A stretch of DNA of 64,000 nt from Clostridium_I sp963725425 (GCA_963725425.1 CAVRYJ010000045.1:62001-126000), one strand, 5' to 3'. Positions 18,030 to 28,039 are shown, counted from the stretch's first letter. Made by a program: numbers and translations. Notes: a model not told the origin generated them from the sequence alone.

Positions 18030-18661
18030 ATGGAGGAAAATTTAATCTCAAAAAAGAACTTTTGGAGCTTACAAAAATTTCTTATGGCCAGCTTTACAGA
18101 TGGAAAAGGAAGAAACTAATTCCTGAAGATTGGTTTATAAAAAAATCTTCATTTACAGGACAGGAAACTTTTTTTCCAAGAGATAAAATTCTAGAAAGAG
18201 TTAAAAGGATTAATAATATGAAGGATGAGGCATCTCTTGATGATTTAGCAGAAATTTTTTCTTCTAAATTGTCAGATGTAATGTTAACAGGAAGTGAAAT
18301 TCTAAAGAGGAAAATCATTATAGAAAACGTAATTCAAATTTGTTATCCAAATGAAAAGCTAGATAAAATCTATAGTTTTAATGAAGTATTATATATGGAT
18401 GTAGTACAAAGATATCTCATTGACGGTAGTATATCCATTGAAGAAAGTAAAATTGTATTTGAAACTATTAAAAACAGTTATAGTAATTATCTCGAAAAAA
18501 ATTGTGAAATAGTATTTATACGAAAAATGGGTATAGGAATAAGCATGATTTTAGCATTACCAAATCAGATATATTTTGAGAGCTTGGCAAAAGTCATAAT
18601 GAGATTACAGATAAATAAATGTATTGAAGAATTAAAATTAAAATTAGAGGAGTTGTTTTAA
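18030..18661 (+). CDS. YhbD-like (DUF4004) regulator, frameshifted near start
   Basis: The main frame (18062-18661) reads TKISYGQLYRWKRKKLIPEDWFIKKSSFTGQETFFPRDK, which is the MerR-like helix-turn-helix region of the YhbD/DUF4004 family. The natural start, ATG 18030 with AGGAGGAATT upstream, encodes MEENLIS but then runs out of frame because the A-run at 18050-18055 has six A; seven would give SKKELLELTKISYGQ. The downstream gene starts one base after the stop (TAAATG). In Bacillus subtilis yhbD is followed by bactofilin genes yhbE-yhbF, as here. Either the run is misread, or the gene is broken or slippage-controlled. Confidence 0.8.
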
Positions 18662-19444
18662 ATGGAGGGAACAAGACAAAATTTTAAAATATCTGGAGCT
18701 GGAAGTTGTAGTGGTGGAATATACGATGAAGTGAAAATAAGTGGATCAGGAGTAATTAATGGAGATATAGATTGCAACACTTTAAAATCCAGTGGGTCTT
18801 CAGATATAAAAGGAAATATAAAAGCTCAGCTAATAAAATGTAGCGGATCTTCTTCTGTAAAGGGAAATGTTGAAACTGAAACTATGGGAATTAGCGGATC
18901 ATCAGATATTAAAGGTAATCTTACTGCAGATGATGTAAAGATTAGTGGTACTTCTGGTGTAGATGGTGATGTTAGAGTAAAAACATTAAAAATATCAGGT
19001 GGTTCAGATATTAAGGGAAACTTGTATGGTGGGGAGATAAGTGTATCTGGAGGAACTAAAATAGGAAAAGACTGCGAATGTGAAAGCTTTAGAGCTACAG
19101 GAAAGTTTGATATAAAAGGTTTATTAAACGCAGATGAAATTGATATTCAGCTATACGGAAGATGCAAAGTTCGTGAAATAGGGGGGCGTAACATAAATAT
19201 AAGCTTTTCTTCGAATCATGGAGGAATTATATCTCAGTTTGTGATGAGTATGTTTACTGGTATTAAGGAGCTTGTTACAGATTCTGTAGAAGGGGATGAC
19301 ATTTTTCTAGAAGGAACAACAGCAAAAATAGTAAGGGGAGTAAATATAACCATTGGGGAAGGCTGCAATATTGAAAAGGTCGAATATACTGGAGAGCTTA
19401 AAGTAATAAATGGAGGAAGGGTTCAAAATGAAGTCAAATTGTGA
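18662..19444 (+). CDS. Bactofilin / polymer-forming cytoskeletal protein (YhbE/F-like)
   Basis: The 260-residue protein consists mainly of a right-handed beta-helix of short repeats of the type ISGSGVINGDIDCNTLKSSGSSDIKGNI, repeated about ten times through residue 150. This is the signature of bactofilins, which self-assemble into filaments without nucleotide. The last third (LNADEIDIQLYGRCKVREIGG onward) is less repetitive. It starts at ATG 18662 right behind the yhbD-like gene and overlaps the MFS gene by 17 bases, so all three appear to be one operon. In B. subtilis the homologues take part in cell surface and motility functions; the role here is not shown. Confidence 0.85.
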   Translation: MEGTRQNFKISGAGSCSGGIYDEVKISGSGVINGDIDCNTLKSSGSSDIKGNIKAQLIKCSGSSSVKGNVETETMGISGSSDIKGNLTADDVKISGTSGVDGDVRVKTLKISGGSDIKGNLYGGEISVSGGTKIGKDCECESFRATGKFDIKGLLNADEIDIQLYGRCKVREIGGRNINISFSSNHGGIISQFVMSMFTGIKELVTDSVEGDDIFLEGTTAKIVRGVNITIGEGCNIEKVEYTGELKVINGGRVQNEVKL

Positions 19445-20678
19445 TGAAAAGCTATGGACACCAAGTCTTTTTATTTTATGGCAGGGACAATTAGTCTCCA
19501 GTCTAGGTGATGCAGCTTACAGTATTGCTTTAGGTTTTTGGGTGCTACAAGTTACTGGTTCAACTGCATTAATGGGAACACTTATGGCAGCATCTACACT
19601 ACCAGGAGTACTCATGGCACCTTTTGCAGGGGTAATGATTGATAGAAATAATAGAAAAAAGCTTTTGATTTTTATGGATTTATTGAGAGGGTTTAGCATT
19701 GTATTATTGGGAGTTTTAGCATATACTAATATTGTTAAAATATGGATGGTATTTGTGGCAGGGATCATTTTAAGTATATGCGGGGCAATATTTAGTCCTG
19801 GGATCAATTCATCAATACCAGATTTAGTACCTAAATCAAAAATTACAAATGCAAATTCTGTATTTGCAATTGTTACTAACGGAGCTAATATGTTGGGCAA
19901 TGTTGCAGGAGGTTTTTTATTTCAAATCATTGGCGCACCATTAATGTTTTTCTTTAATGGATTATCATTTTTATTTTCAGGGATCTCCATATTGTTTGTG
20001 AAGATTCCAGTAATAGAGAAAAAAAAAGAACAAAATTTTTTTAATGACTTAAAAGATGGATTTTCTTTTGTATGGAATTTAAAAGGCCTAAGATATACTC
20101 TTTTAATTGCAGCAGTTAGTAATTTCTTTACTAATATTGCACTCATACTAATATTACCTTTGTTCCAAAAGACACCTAATTTAGGGGCAGGAAAATATGG
20201 TATTCTTATGGCATGTTTTATGGGAGGTGCCTTTATAGGGTTTACGCTTACATCAATAATAAATATACCTGTTATTAAAAAACTTGAGATTTTTCTCATT
20301 TCATATATCATATCAAATATCTGTCTTATCATCTGTGTGAATGAAGGTATATTCATTGTAATGGCAGCAATGATATTCGTAGCAGGAATATTTAATTCTA
20401 TAGTAAATGTTTTGCTTATAGCATCCATACAAACGGTGACACCTCAAGAAATGAGAGGTAAGGTACTATCCTTTGTGAGCATGGTGACACAAGGATTAAC
20501 ACCTTTTGCTATGGCGCTTGGGGGAGTATTAGGTGGGTTTATGCCAATAAGAAGCGTTATGTCTACCTGTTTTATTATAGTTTTTTTATTTGCAATACCA
20601 TTTGCATTTAATGAGCCTTTTAAGAGATTCATAAATTTTGACTATGAAAATGAAACCGTGGAGGATTTGATGTTATGA
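19428..20678 (+). CDS. MFS exporter 1
   Basis: The 416-residue protein has twelve hydrophobic segments and the MFS loop motif GVMIDRNNRKK between helices 2 and 3. N-terminal WQGQLVSSLGDAAYSIALGFWVLQVTGSTALMG is typical of the drug/macrolide-efflux-like MFS group (MefA/YfiS type). The substrate is unknown. ATG 19428 has GGAGGAAGGG ahead and overlaps the bactofilin gene by 17 bases. Its own stop overlaps the next MFS start (ATGA at 20675), showing tight coupling to the second, now interrupted, transporter. Confidence 0.85.
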   Translation: MKSNCDEKLWTPSLFILWQGQLVSSLGDAAYSIALGFWVLQVTGSTALMGTLMAASTLPGVLMAPFAGVMIDRNNRKKLLIFMDLLRGFSIVLLGVLAYTNIVKIWMVFVAGIILSICGAIFSPGINSSIPDLVPKSKITNANSVFAIVTNGANMLGNVAGGFLFQIIGAPLMFFFNGLSFLFSGISILFVKIPVIEKKKEQNFFNDLKDGFSFVWNLKGLRYTLLIAAVSNFFTNIALILILPLFQKTPNLGAGKYGILMACFMGGAFIGFTLTSIINIPVIKKLEIFLISYIISNICLIICVNEGIFIVMAAMIFVAGIFNSIVNVLLIASIQTVTPQEMRGKVLSFVSMVTQGLTPFAMALGGVLGGFMPIRSVMSTCFIIVFLFAIPFAFNEPFKRFINFDYENETVEDLML

Positions 20679-20925
20679 ACTTTTCAGTCTTAAAGAAAAA
20701 AAATCTTAGTTTACTAATGTTAAGCGAGAACGTCAATGGGTTTGTGTGAAATTTAAAAGACAAGGTAAATCATAATTGGAAATTACTATGGGAAAATATT
20801 CCTGTAGTAATTTTTATTTTTCATGGTAATACTAACAATGAGGAAGTGTAGCTGGTTATATTAGTATTGTTTGCAATAATTCTATTATTATTCATCATTA
20901 TTCAAAATAGTACAAGTACTATTTT

Positions 20926-22156
20926 CTATATATATTGTACAAGTCTGTCACCGAACATTATACTAAGTTGTGCTAAGGTCGTAGACCAATTTTGTCTTGG
21001 TGATGTCCATTTAACCATTATCTGTTCTGTTGCTAAATATAAAGCCTTTCTAAGCGAGTCATCCGTAGGAAATGTAGTTCTAATTTTAGTGTATTTTCTA
21101 AGTTGTCTATTGAATCCCTCCAAAGCATTTGTGGTGTATATAATTTTTCTGATTTCTTGGGGAGAATCAAAGTATGTGGATAAGTTTTCCCAATTATTAT
21201 TCCAAGATTGAATAACTATTGGATATTTATCACCCCATTTACACTCCAGTGATTGCAATGCTTGCGTAGCCATTGTTTCATTAACTGCTTTATACACATT
21301 CTTCAAATCTTTCATAAAAGTTTTACAATCTTTTGAAGCTATATATTTTATAGAGTTCCTTATTTGATGTATTATACACGTTTGGATATTTACTTCAGGG
21401 AAAACGGCTTTAATAGCCTCAGGAAGCCCTTTAAGACCATCCATCCATACATGCAAGAAGAATATCTTTAACACCTCTATTTTTAAGATCATTACAAACA
21501 GATAGCCAAAATTTTGCACCCTCCTGTTCACCAACCCAAATACCCAGTATATCTTTATGCCCCTTAACATCTAGAGCCATACAGATATAGGCTGCTTTGC
21601 TCACAATTCTATGTTCTTCTCTAACTTTAAAATGAATAGCATCTAAATATACTATAGGATAAAGTGGGTCTAACGACCTGTTTTGCCAAGCGGTAGCCGT
21701 ATCCATTACCTTATCAGTTATTTTGGAAACCATTGCTGGTGATAAGTCTACCCCGTACAATTCATCTATCTCTGACTTAATATCATCCACAGACATGCCT
21801 CTTGCGTACAGACCTATAATCTTTTTATCAAGCTCATTGCACACAGTTTCATATTTTTTAACAATCGTGGGTTCAAATTCAGCCCTTCTATCCCTTGGTA
21901 TGTCTACGCCAACTTCTCCAAAACTAGATTTAATGTTTTTCGTGCTATAACCATTTCTATAGTTTTTAGCTGAATCATCTTGCCTTTCATATCGCTCTCT
22001 TCCAAGATGTTCTTCCATTTCTGCTTCCAAAAACTGCTGAATAATACCACCAAATAATCGTTGCATCAAACCATTCTTACCAATAAGGTCCTCCATATTT
22101 TTGCATTTGCTCAATTCCTTGTTAAAATTAATATCTGGTATTTCTAATGCATTCAT
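20926..22156 (-). pseudogene. IS256-family transposase, frameshifted by a 4-bp duplication
   Basis: Two frames, 21431-22156 (N-terminal 241 residues: helix-turn-helix, EMEEHLGRERYER, and the first catalytic Asp in PIVYLDAIHFKVR) and 20926-21570 (C-terminal part with DGLKGLPEAIKAVFPEVNIQ and TNALEGFNRQLRKYTK holding the last catalytic Glu), together form a standard 400-residue DDE transposase. The break is at about 21438-21448, where the coding strand reads ATGGATGGATGG; deleting one 4-base unit restores CMDGLKG. The start ATG 22156 has AAAGGAGC upstream. Confidence 0.9.
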
Positions 22157-22218
22157 ATTTTTTGCTCCTTTTAAAAATATTTTATAGTTATTATTTGCAT
22201 AATTACCAGCTAATCATA

Positions 22219-22265
22219 CATAAAAAAAGTACGTAGATTTGATTTTGCACAAATCTACGTACGTT
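22219..22265. repeat. Hairpin at the right end of the IS256 element
   Basis: GTACGTAGATTTG and CAAATCTACGTAC form a 13-bp stem just inside the right terminus, upstream of the transposase. It may be a terminator that shields the transposase from outside transcription. Confidence 0.6.
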
Positions 22266-23607
22266 CCCTGTTAAGCCAGTTTATATCTTTAATTGGAACC
22301 CAAATGCAGGAACTTGCTTTGTCATTATATGTATTAAAAACAACTGGTTCTGCAACTCTATTCGCCTCTGTTTTAGCTGTGGCTATAATTCCTCAATTAA
22401 TACTTGGACCACTTGCAGGAGTTTTTGCAGACTGGTATGACAGGAAAAAAATGATTGTATACCTAGATTTATTAAATGGAATTGTTGTAGGAATATTTAC
22501 ATTGATATTTATATTAAATGGTTCATTATCAATGGTTGAAATTTATGTTTATGTAATAATATTATCAATAATTACTGCATTTTACGGGCCGGTACTAAGA
22601 ACTATTCTACCAAGTATAGTTCATGGAGAGGACCTAGTTGATGCTACTAGTCTTAGCTCATTTATTTCAAATCTATCCACTTTGATAGGACCCGTAATAG
22701 GAGCAATGCTTTTTGGGATTTTCGGCATTTTCATAATATTATTAATAAATTCATTTAGTTATATTTTCGCAAGTATATTTGAAATGTTTATAAATGTTCC
22801 TAAGGGTAACAAAAGACCAGAAAAAGTTAATTTTCATATTTTTAAAAATGATTTTGTTAGTGGGATTAAATTTATAAGGGGAGAAAAATTCATATTAACT
22901 GTGGTTATTGTAGCAGTAATAGTAAATTTCACATTAGCACCACTTACCATAGGATTAGTTTATATATCAAAGACAATTTTAAAAGTTTCTGATTTTCAAT
23001 ATGGGTTATTGGAAGGATGTTTTGCTGTATCCATGATGATAGCACATATGGTTATTGGAGCAATGCTTAAAAAAATCAGAACAGGAACAATTATGTTTTT
23101 AAGCATATTTATAGTAGGAATATTAATTATTATTATGGCAATAATACCAACAAATGCTTATTTGAGTCTTTTTATAGGGAATACTATCCCGTATATCAGT
23201 CTGCTATTCTTATGTTTTATAGTTGGAGCAATAGCAACCATTACTAATATAGCACTAAGTGTAGCTTTTCAAAAAGCTGTTCCTTTAGAAATTATGGGCA
23301 GAGTAGGCGCAGTAATGAACACGGGATGTTTAGTAGCAGTGCCTCTTGGACAAATGCTATTTGGTATCTTATTTGATAATATTAATACTAGCCTTTGTTT
23401 AGTAATCATGGGTATCGTACCTGTAATTACTATGATTATTTTTAGAAAAAATTTAGTCAAGTACAGCGAAACCAGAGAAGCAGCTGTCAGGTTCCAAGTC
23501 CCAGATACCAGAGAAGCAAGTGACAGACATAATAATCCATTTTAATTATTTATTTTACTGAAAGCAAAATTTCATTAACTGGCAACTGATAATTGTAAAC
23601 TGCTTAA

Positions 23608-23636
23608 TTGTTAGTATACGGTTACTATGATATAAT
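23608..23636 (+). promoter_or_regulatory. Promoter of glmM
   Basis: TTGTTA (23608-23613), a 17-bp spacer and TATAAT (23631-23636) form a sigma-A type promoter about 60 bases ahead of glmM. Confidence 0.65.
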
Positions 23637-23696
23637 AGAGTTTATGAGTGCTAAACTAGGCTCATCAAATAAAAGAAAAAATAGTGAGGTAAATAT

Positions 23697-25046
23697 ATGG
23701 GCAGAATGTTTGGTACAGATGGAGTTAGAGGAATAGCTAACGATGAACTAACACCACTAATGGCATATGATTTAGGTAGAGCTGGAGCTTATGTATTATC
23801 CAAAGGATCACATAAACCTAGAATATTAGTTGGGACAGATACGAGAATATCAAAGGATATGCTTGAAAATGCACTGGTTGCAGGGATACTTTCAGTAGGT
23901 GCAGAAGCCGTTTGTGTTGGTGTTATTCCAACCCCAGCAATAGCTTATCTTACTAGGAAATATAAATTAGATGCTGGAGTCGTAATATCTGCTTCTCATA
24001 ATCCAGTAGAATACAATGGTATAAAATTCTTTAATTCACAAGGGTACAAACTTTCAGATGAGCTAGAAGACAAAATACAGAATACCATTGAAGGTAGTTT
24101 TAAGAATGTTCCATCACCAACCTATGGCAATGTAGGAAGAAAGGTAATAGAAGATTCTGCTTTTGTAGATTACATCGAGTTTGCAAAGGGAACTATTGAC
24201 TGTGACCTTAAAGGACTTAGAGTAGCACTAGACTGTGCTAATGGAGCTAGCTATAAATCAGCGGTTAAAACTTTCAGAGAACTTGGTGCTGAAGTAGTTG
24301 TTATAAACAACGATCCTGATGGAATAAACATAAATGATAGCTGTGGGTCCACACATCCAGAAGAACTTATGGAATATGTAATTAAAAAGAAATGCGATTT
24401 AGGACTTGCATTTGACGGTGATGCGGACAGATGTCTTGCAGTAGACGAAAAAGGTAACCTTATAGATGGAGACTTTATCATGGCAATCTGTGGTAAGGAC
24501 TTAAAGGATAGGGGAAAATTAAGTGAAAATGTTGTTGTTACTACAGTAATGAGTAATATGGGACTATTTATAGCACTTGATAAAGAAAATATAAACACAA
24601 TAAAAACAAGAGTTGGGGATAGATATGTACTTGAAGAAATGCTAAAGCAGGGCTATAGGCTTGGCGGAGAACAGTCAGGGCACATCATATTTCTAGATCA
24701 CAATACAACAGGAGATGGGCTTGTAACAGGACTTCAAATATCTTCAGTTGTTAAGAATAGCACAAAAACTCTTTCAGAACTAGCTTCGATTATGAAGAAG
24801 CTTCCACAAATATTGGCAAATGCAACGGTTCCAAACGAAAAAAAGAATATATATAATGAAGATGAAGAAATAATAGCTGAAATAAAAAATATAGAAGCAA
24901 AACTGGATGGTTGTGGAAGAGTCCTAATAAGGCCTTCGGGAACAGAACCATTAGTAAGAGTAATGCTTGAAGGTGAAAATCAAGTAGAACTGAACAAACT
25001 AGCACAGTCACTAGCAAAATTGATTGAAGAAAAGGCAAACCTTTAA
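23697..25046 (+). CDS. glmM: Phosphoglucosamine mutase
   Basis: GlmM turns glucosamine-6-phosphate into glucosamine-1-phosphate for UDP-GlcNAc and peptidoglycan. The 449-residue enzyme has the phosphoserine loop ISASHNPVEYNGIKFF, the metal loop FDGDADRCLAVDE, the sugar loop GGEQSGHIIF and the phosphate-binding RPSGTEPLVRVM. RBS GTGAGGT precedes ATG 23697. In many firmicutes glmM directly follows cdaA-cdaR and binds CdaA; here it is separated by inserted genes but still within 11 kb. glmS, the previous step, lies 4.4 kb downstream. Confidence 0.97.
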   Translation: MGRMFGTDGVRGIANDELTPLMAYDLGRAGAYVLSKGSHKPRILVGTDTRISKDMLENALVAGILSVGAEAVCVGVIPTPAIAYLTRKYKLDAGVVISASHNPVEYNGIKFFNSQGYKLSDELEDKIQNTIEGSFKNVPSPTYGNVGRKVIEDSAFVDYIEFAKGTIDCDLKGLRVALDCANGASYKSAVKTFRELGAEVVVINNDPDGININDSCGSTHPEELMEYVIKKKCDLGLAFDGDADRCLAVDEKGNLIDGDFIMAICGKDLKDRGKLSENVVVTTVMSNMGLFIALDKENINTIKTRVGDRYVLEEMLKQGYRLGGEQSGHIIFLDHNTTGDGLVTGLQISSVVKNSTKTLSELASIMKKLPQILANATVPNEKKNIYNEDEEIIAEIKNIEAKLDGCGRVLIRPSGTEPLVRVMLEGENQVELNKLAQSLAKLIEEKANL

Positions 25047-25050
25047 TCAG

Positions 25051-25257
25051 TTAAGAGTTAAGAGTTAAGAGTTAAGAGTTAAAAGTTAAAAGTTAATGAT
25101 GATTTTCGGCTGAGGTTGAAGAATCGGCAATGTAGGTAGATTTGTAAAAATAAATCTACCTACATTGTTTTTTTTTCATTATACGGACGCCTCTGAATTA
25201 TGATTGTTTAGTTGTGTTTTATTTTGCCTCAAGGCAAAATTTCCTTAACTCTTAACT
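25051..25257. repeat. Composite heptamer-repeat element, copy 2
   Basis: It begins five bases after the glmM stop. Six or more GTTAAGA/GTTAAAA heptamers (25051-25097) are followed by a strong terminator (25129-25175). Next come the palindrome at 25221-25240 (ATTTTGCCTCAAGGCAAAAT), the block TTTCCTTAAC and two inverted heptamers to 25257. It sits between the converging glmM and LCP genes. The shared block is in inverted orientation compared with copies 1 and 3. Confidence 0.75.
25129..25175. terminator. Strong terminator after glmM
   Basis: AATGTAGGTAGATTT (25129-25143) and AAATCTACCTACATT (25152-25166) form a perfect 15-bp stem followed by GTTTTTTTTT. Confidence 0.9.
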
Positions 25258-25296
25258 AAAATATTAATAAAAAAAGTTTAAACAACCACATTTAAG

Positions 25297-26316
25297 TTAT
25301 TTGACTTCACTGGCGTCATTTTCAAAAATGAATTTATGAAGGTCTGCGTTATTTAAAGCCTTATTCCACCCTAAAAAGTAAGTACCTTTTATGGTTGTAG
25401 TATAGTCATATCCTGGCTTGTCCTCAGGAAGCCTAAACTGCTCTATTGTATTAGTTTTGTTAATTAAAATAGAGGAAGCTTGTGATAGCATATCTATTTT
25501 TGAAAGTGAAGTCTCTATATCCGGTAATATGGTATCAAGTATTGAAGAGGCCTGTACAATATTCATACTTATTAACTTTTTAAAAACCAAAGTTAATACA
25601 GTCCTTTGCCTTTCTGTTCTCTGGAAATCTTCATTTCCCACATATCTTATTCTACAGTAGCCTAAAGCTTGTATACCACTTAAATGTTGTAATCCTCCGT
25701 GAGTTAAGTGTTGTGGACTTATATTCTCTAATTTTGATACTTCGTCTATATATCCATTTGCAACGCTTACTTCATCTTGAGATATGTCTATGTCAATACC
25801 ACCAACAGCATCTACAATTTTGTCGAAATCTCCAAAGTCTACTTTTATGTAGTCTTTTATATTCATATCAAAATTGCTATTAATTGCTTTAATAGCATAT
25901 TGACCACCACCTTCTTTATAGATAACATTTATTCTATCTTGAGTTGTTCCTGAAGTAACGCCTTCACCTTGAATATTATCAATAAGCATATCTCTCATTA
26001 GGGAGGTGAGCTTTAGCTTATTATGAGCTTTATCAATAGTTAGAATAATTATTGAATCAGCTAGCCCAAGATTGGTTTTAGGATCCCGTGTATCTACACC
26101 TAAAAGTAATATGTTAGTATAGTTGTTATAAATGAAACTGTCATGAAATTTAATTTTATTTATTCCAAGCTGTTTTGGATTTCTTGCAATGTTTATTGTC
26201 ATCACTTTAGATAATTTACTGTTAATTATTAAAAAACCAGTTAATGATATTCCAGCGCAAAACGCTAAAACAAATAATAAAATAATTATTTTTTTATTTT
26301 TCATCTTTTCCTCCAC
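25297..26316 (-). CDS. LytR-CpsA-Psr (LCP) family protein
   Basis: LCP enzymes attach wall teichoic acid or other glycopolymers to peptidoglycan on the outer face of the membrane. The 339-residue protein has an N-terminal membrane anchor (IIILLFVLAFCAGISLTGFL) and the LCP domain from about residue 65: LLLGVDTRDP, LTSLMRDMLIDI-like, and RIRYVGNEDFQRTERQRTVL, which holds the conserved arginines. It lies downstream of the sortase cluster on the same strand but behind a minus-strand terminator (26394-26440), so it is probably transcribed separately. Confidence 0.9.
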   Translation of the reverse strand: MEEKMKNKKIIILLFVLAFCAGISLTGFLIINSKLSKVMTINIARNPKQLGINKIKFHDSFIYNNYTNILLLGVDTRDPKTNLGLADSIIILTIDKAHNKLKLTSLMRDMLIDNIQGEGVTSGTTQDRINVIYKEGGGQYAIKAINSNFDMNIKDYIKVDFGDFDKIVDAVGGIDIDISQDEVSVANGYIDEVSKLENISPQHLTHGGLQHLSGIQALGYCRIRYVGNEDFQRTERQRTVLTLVFKKLISMNIVQASSILDTILPDIETSLSKIDMLSQASSILINKTNTIEQFRLPEDKPGYDYTTTIKGTYFLGWNKALNNADLHKFIFENDASEVK

Positions 26317-26393
26317 AATATATGTAATTATATACCAATAATACTGTAGAATATAAAGTATGTCAATATTTAACTAATAAAGTATGGAAAGCC

Positions 26394-26440
26394 AAAAAAA
26401 GGCTGAATGGGAAGGTTAAATTTATCTTCTCTTCAGTCTT
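26394..26440 (-). terminator. Minus-strand terminator after the sortase cluster
   Basis: GGCTGAATGGGAAG (26401-26414) pairs imperfectly with CTTCTCTTCAGTC (26425-26437). On the minus strand the stem is followed by seven T (26394-26400). Confidence 0.7.
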
Positions 26441-26472
26441 TGGCGAATATAAATTAGATTTATGAAAAAATT

Positions 26473-27345
26473 TCAAGAATTAACGGTTTTAAAGTGACTT
26501 AAAATTATATTTCCTATAAAAATAAGTATTCCAACCAAGGTTATATATATGCTATAATTCAGCATACTTTGCAAATAATCCCTTAATATGGTTCCTACGA
26601 TTAATTGTAATTTAGGAGGATTTAGCGCTAAATTGTTCGTGAAATTTGTATGCATAATAATCACAACAGGGATGAGTACTATTAAACCTCCTGCAATTAA
26701 TGTGGAAGAAAACCATGTAACAAAAATAAATAGTCTTCGTGCTTCTAAAATAGCCAATAGTATTGTAAGTAAAATAAAAATTCCTACAAAAATAGATTCG
26801 AAAGAATATAACTTATTAATATATAATCTAGCTTTTTGAAAAGATGATGAATTTGCTAAACTTTCAAAATTTACTTGATAAATTTCATTCTTTATAGTAG
26901 ATGCAGTTTGAGTTTTAATATTTGTTATATCCGCCTTACTTGAAACATCTAGTTTAACATTTGAAGCCGATAAAAAAGTATCTAATTTATTATCAAATTT
27001 ATTAGTATATTTTTTTGTATCAGGAGTAGGAAAACTTGATGATTTATATGTCATATAATCAATTGTACTTTTAGTGTAGCTATTTACATCATTTGATATT
27101 GAAGTTTTATTATATAAATTGTCAAATATGCTTTTAGGTAAGTTACATTCCCGCTGAATAATAGCAAGGTTCGTTGATAGTGAATCATTAATAAATGAAG
27201 ACAGTCCAAGAGTTTGAAATCTTTCTGTATAATAATTGTTATTATATAGTCTGTTGTGGGTAAATATAGAGGCTTGTAAAGCAAATAAACTTAGCACCAT
27301 AAAAAGACTTATAAAAAAACAAAAAAATGGTTTAATTAGTTTCAT
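26473..27345 (-). CDS. Membrane protein of sortase cluster, unknown function
   Basis: The 290-residue protein has one N-terminal membrane segment (FFISLFMVLSLFALQA), an extracytoplasmic part of about 150 residues, and three C-terminal segments (SIFVGIFILLTILLAIL, SSTLIAGGLIVLIPVVII, ITLVGILIFIGNIIL). I do not recognise the family. It starts 18 bases after the sortase gene and ends before a terminator, so it belongs to the surface protein-sortase operon. A helper role in presenting or assembling the sorted surface protein is a guess from position only. Confidence 0.7.
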   Translation of the reverse strand: MKLIKPFFCFFISLFMVLSLFALQASIFTHNRLYNNNYYTERFQTLGLSSFINDSLSTNLAIIQRECNLPKSIFDNLYNKTSISNDVNSYTKSTIDYMTYKSSSFPTPDTKKYTNKFDNKLDTFLSASNVKLDVSSKADITNIKTQTASTIKNEIYQVNFESLANSSSFQKARLYINKLYSFESIFVGIFILLTILLAILEARRLFIFVTWFSSTLIAGGLIVLIPVVIIMHTNFTNNLALNPPKLQLIVGTILRDYLQSMLNYSIYITLVGILIFIGNIILSHFKTVNS

Positions 27346-27363
27346 TATTAAATCACCTACCTT

Positions 27364-28008
27364 TTATTTATTTACACCAGTGTTAGTGCTATTTACAAAT
27401 TCAGTCATAACAATATATCTTTTAGGAGCATGTCCGATATATGAAAAAGGATAGCAAGTATAAAGAGTCATCATTTCCTTATTAGATTTAATAATGGCCG
27501 TTGGGTCATCTGGTGTTACTATTCTTGTTTTATAAACTTTATAGTTAAAGGTACCATAGTTAGTTTCTATAGTAACTATATTTCCTATTTTTACATCTCC
27601 TAAATTTCTGAACATTGTGTCACGATGAGCGTCAAGAACTACATTGCTATTCTCACCTGGAATAGCAGAAGAAGAATCATGACCAACCCCTTTTGCAAGA
27701 TTGTTTTGATCATCACCTTCAATAATAGGATAATTTAATGAGATTGAAGGAATAATGATTGTGCCTAATTGTTCACCATTTCTTGGGTAATTTATTGTTT
27801 TATTATTAATTTGTATTTTTCGTATTTTAGCATTACTAACAGGTGGATTAGTTATTATTTTTCCTACAAAATATGTCTGTGATATTAAATTCCAACCAGC
27901 AAAGGTTATTAATGCAATTCCGCATAATAAAAGAAAGAGAGGAATTCCAAATAGAATTCCTTTCCTTCTTTTGCTGGAAGTTTTATTGCTTGCACTTTTT
28001 TTAAACAT
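27364..28008 (-). CDS. Class D-like sortase
   Basis: Sortases are membrane transpeptidases that link surface proteins to the wall. The protein of 214 residues has an N-terminal membrane anchor (FGIPLFLLLCGIALITFAGW). Its sortase fold shows the catalytic histidine in VVLDAHRDTMF, cysteine in TLYTCYPF and arginine in APKRYIVM. TLxTC and the N-terminal anchor fit class D. ATG 28008 has AAGGGAG upstream at good distance; an in-frame TTG at 28014 is too close to it. Its most likely substrate is the protein encoded just upstream (28040-28615). Confidence 0.9.
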   Translation of the reverse strand: MFKKSASNKTSSKRRKGILFGIPLFLLLCGIALITFAGWNLISQTYFVGKIITNPPVSNAKIRKIQINNKTINYPRNGEQLGTIIIPSISLNYPIIEGDDQNNLAKGVGHDSSSAIPGENSNVVLDAHRDTMFRNLGDVKIGNIVTIETNYGTFNYKVYKTRIVTPDDPTAIIKSNKEMMTLYTCYPFSYIGHAPKRYIVMTEFVNSTNTGVNK

Positions 28009-28039
28009 AAGCAAAAACTCCCTTAAATTTTAATGATTA

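Larger units (their letters stand above)
20726..22268 (-). mobile_element. IS256-family insertion sequence with 8-bp target duplication
   Basis: The 1543-bp element is bounded by direct repeats TGTTAAGC (20718-20725 and 22269-22276). Its ends are imperfect inverted repeats: left GAGAACGTCAATGGGTTTGT against right (reverse complement) GGGAACGTACGTAGATTTGT, with further matches inward. It contains one transposase gene on the minus strand. Excising it restores the reading frame of the MFS gene, which proves the borders. The transposase is itself frameshifted, so this copy is probably immobile unless helped in trans. Confidence 0.92.
20675..23545 (+). pseudogene. MFS exporter 2, split by an IS256-family insertion
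   Basis: The gene starts at ATG 20675 (ATGA overlap with MFS 1), runs MNFSVLKKKNLSLLMLS to 20725, and is then cut by an insertion sequence. It resumes at 22277 with QFISLIGTQMQELALSLYVL. Removing the IS and one copy of the duplication gives an unbroken MFS protein of about 440 residues with GVFADWYDRKK in loop 2-3. A downstream ATG (22304) could still start a protein lacking the first membrane-helix residues, without RBS. The C-terminal tail (TREAAVRFQVPDTREASDRH) is encoded by repeat-like DNA and is unlike the family. Confidence 0.85.

Noticed and set aside
22304..23545. An intact 413-residue MFS gene starting at ATG 22304
   Set aside because: No RBS precedes this ATG; the true N-terminus lies at 20675 on the other side of the IS, as shown by the target duplication and frame.
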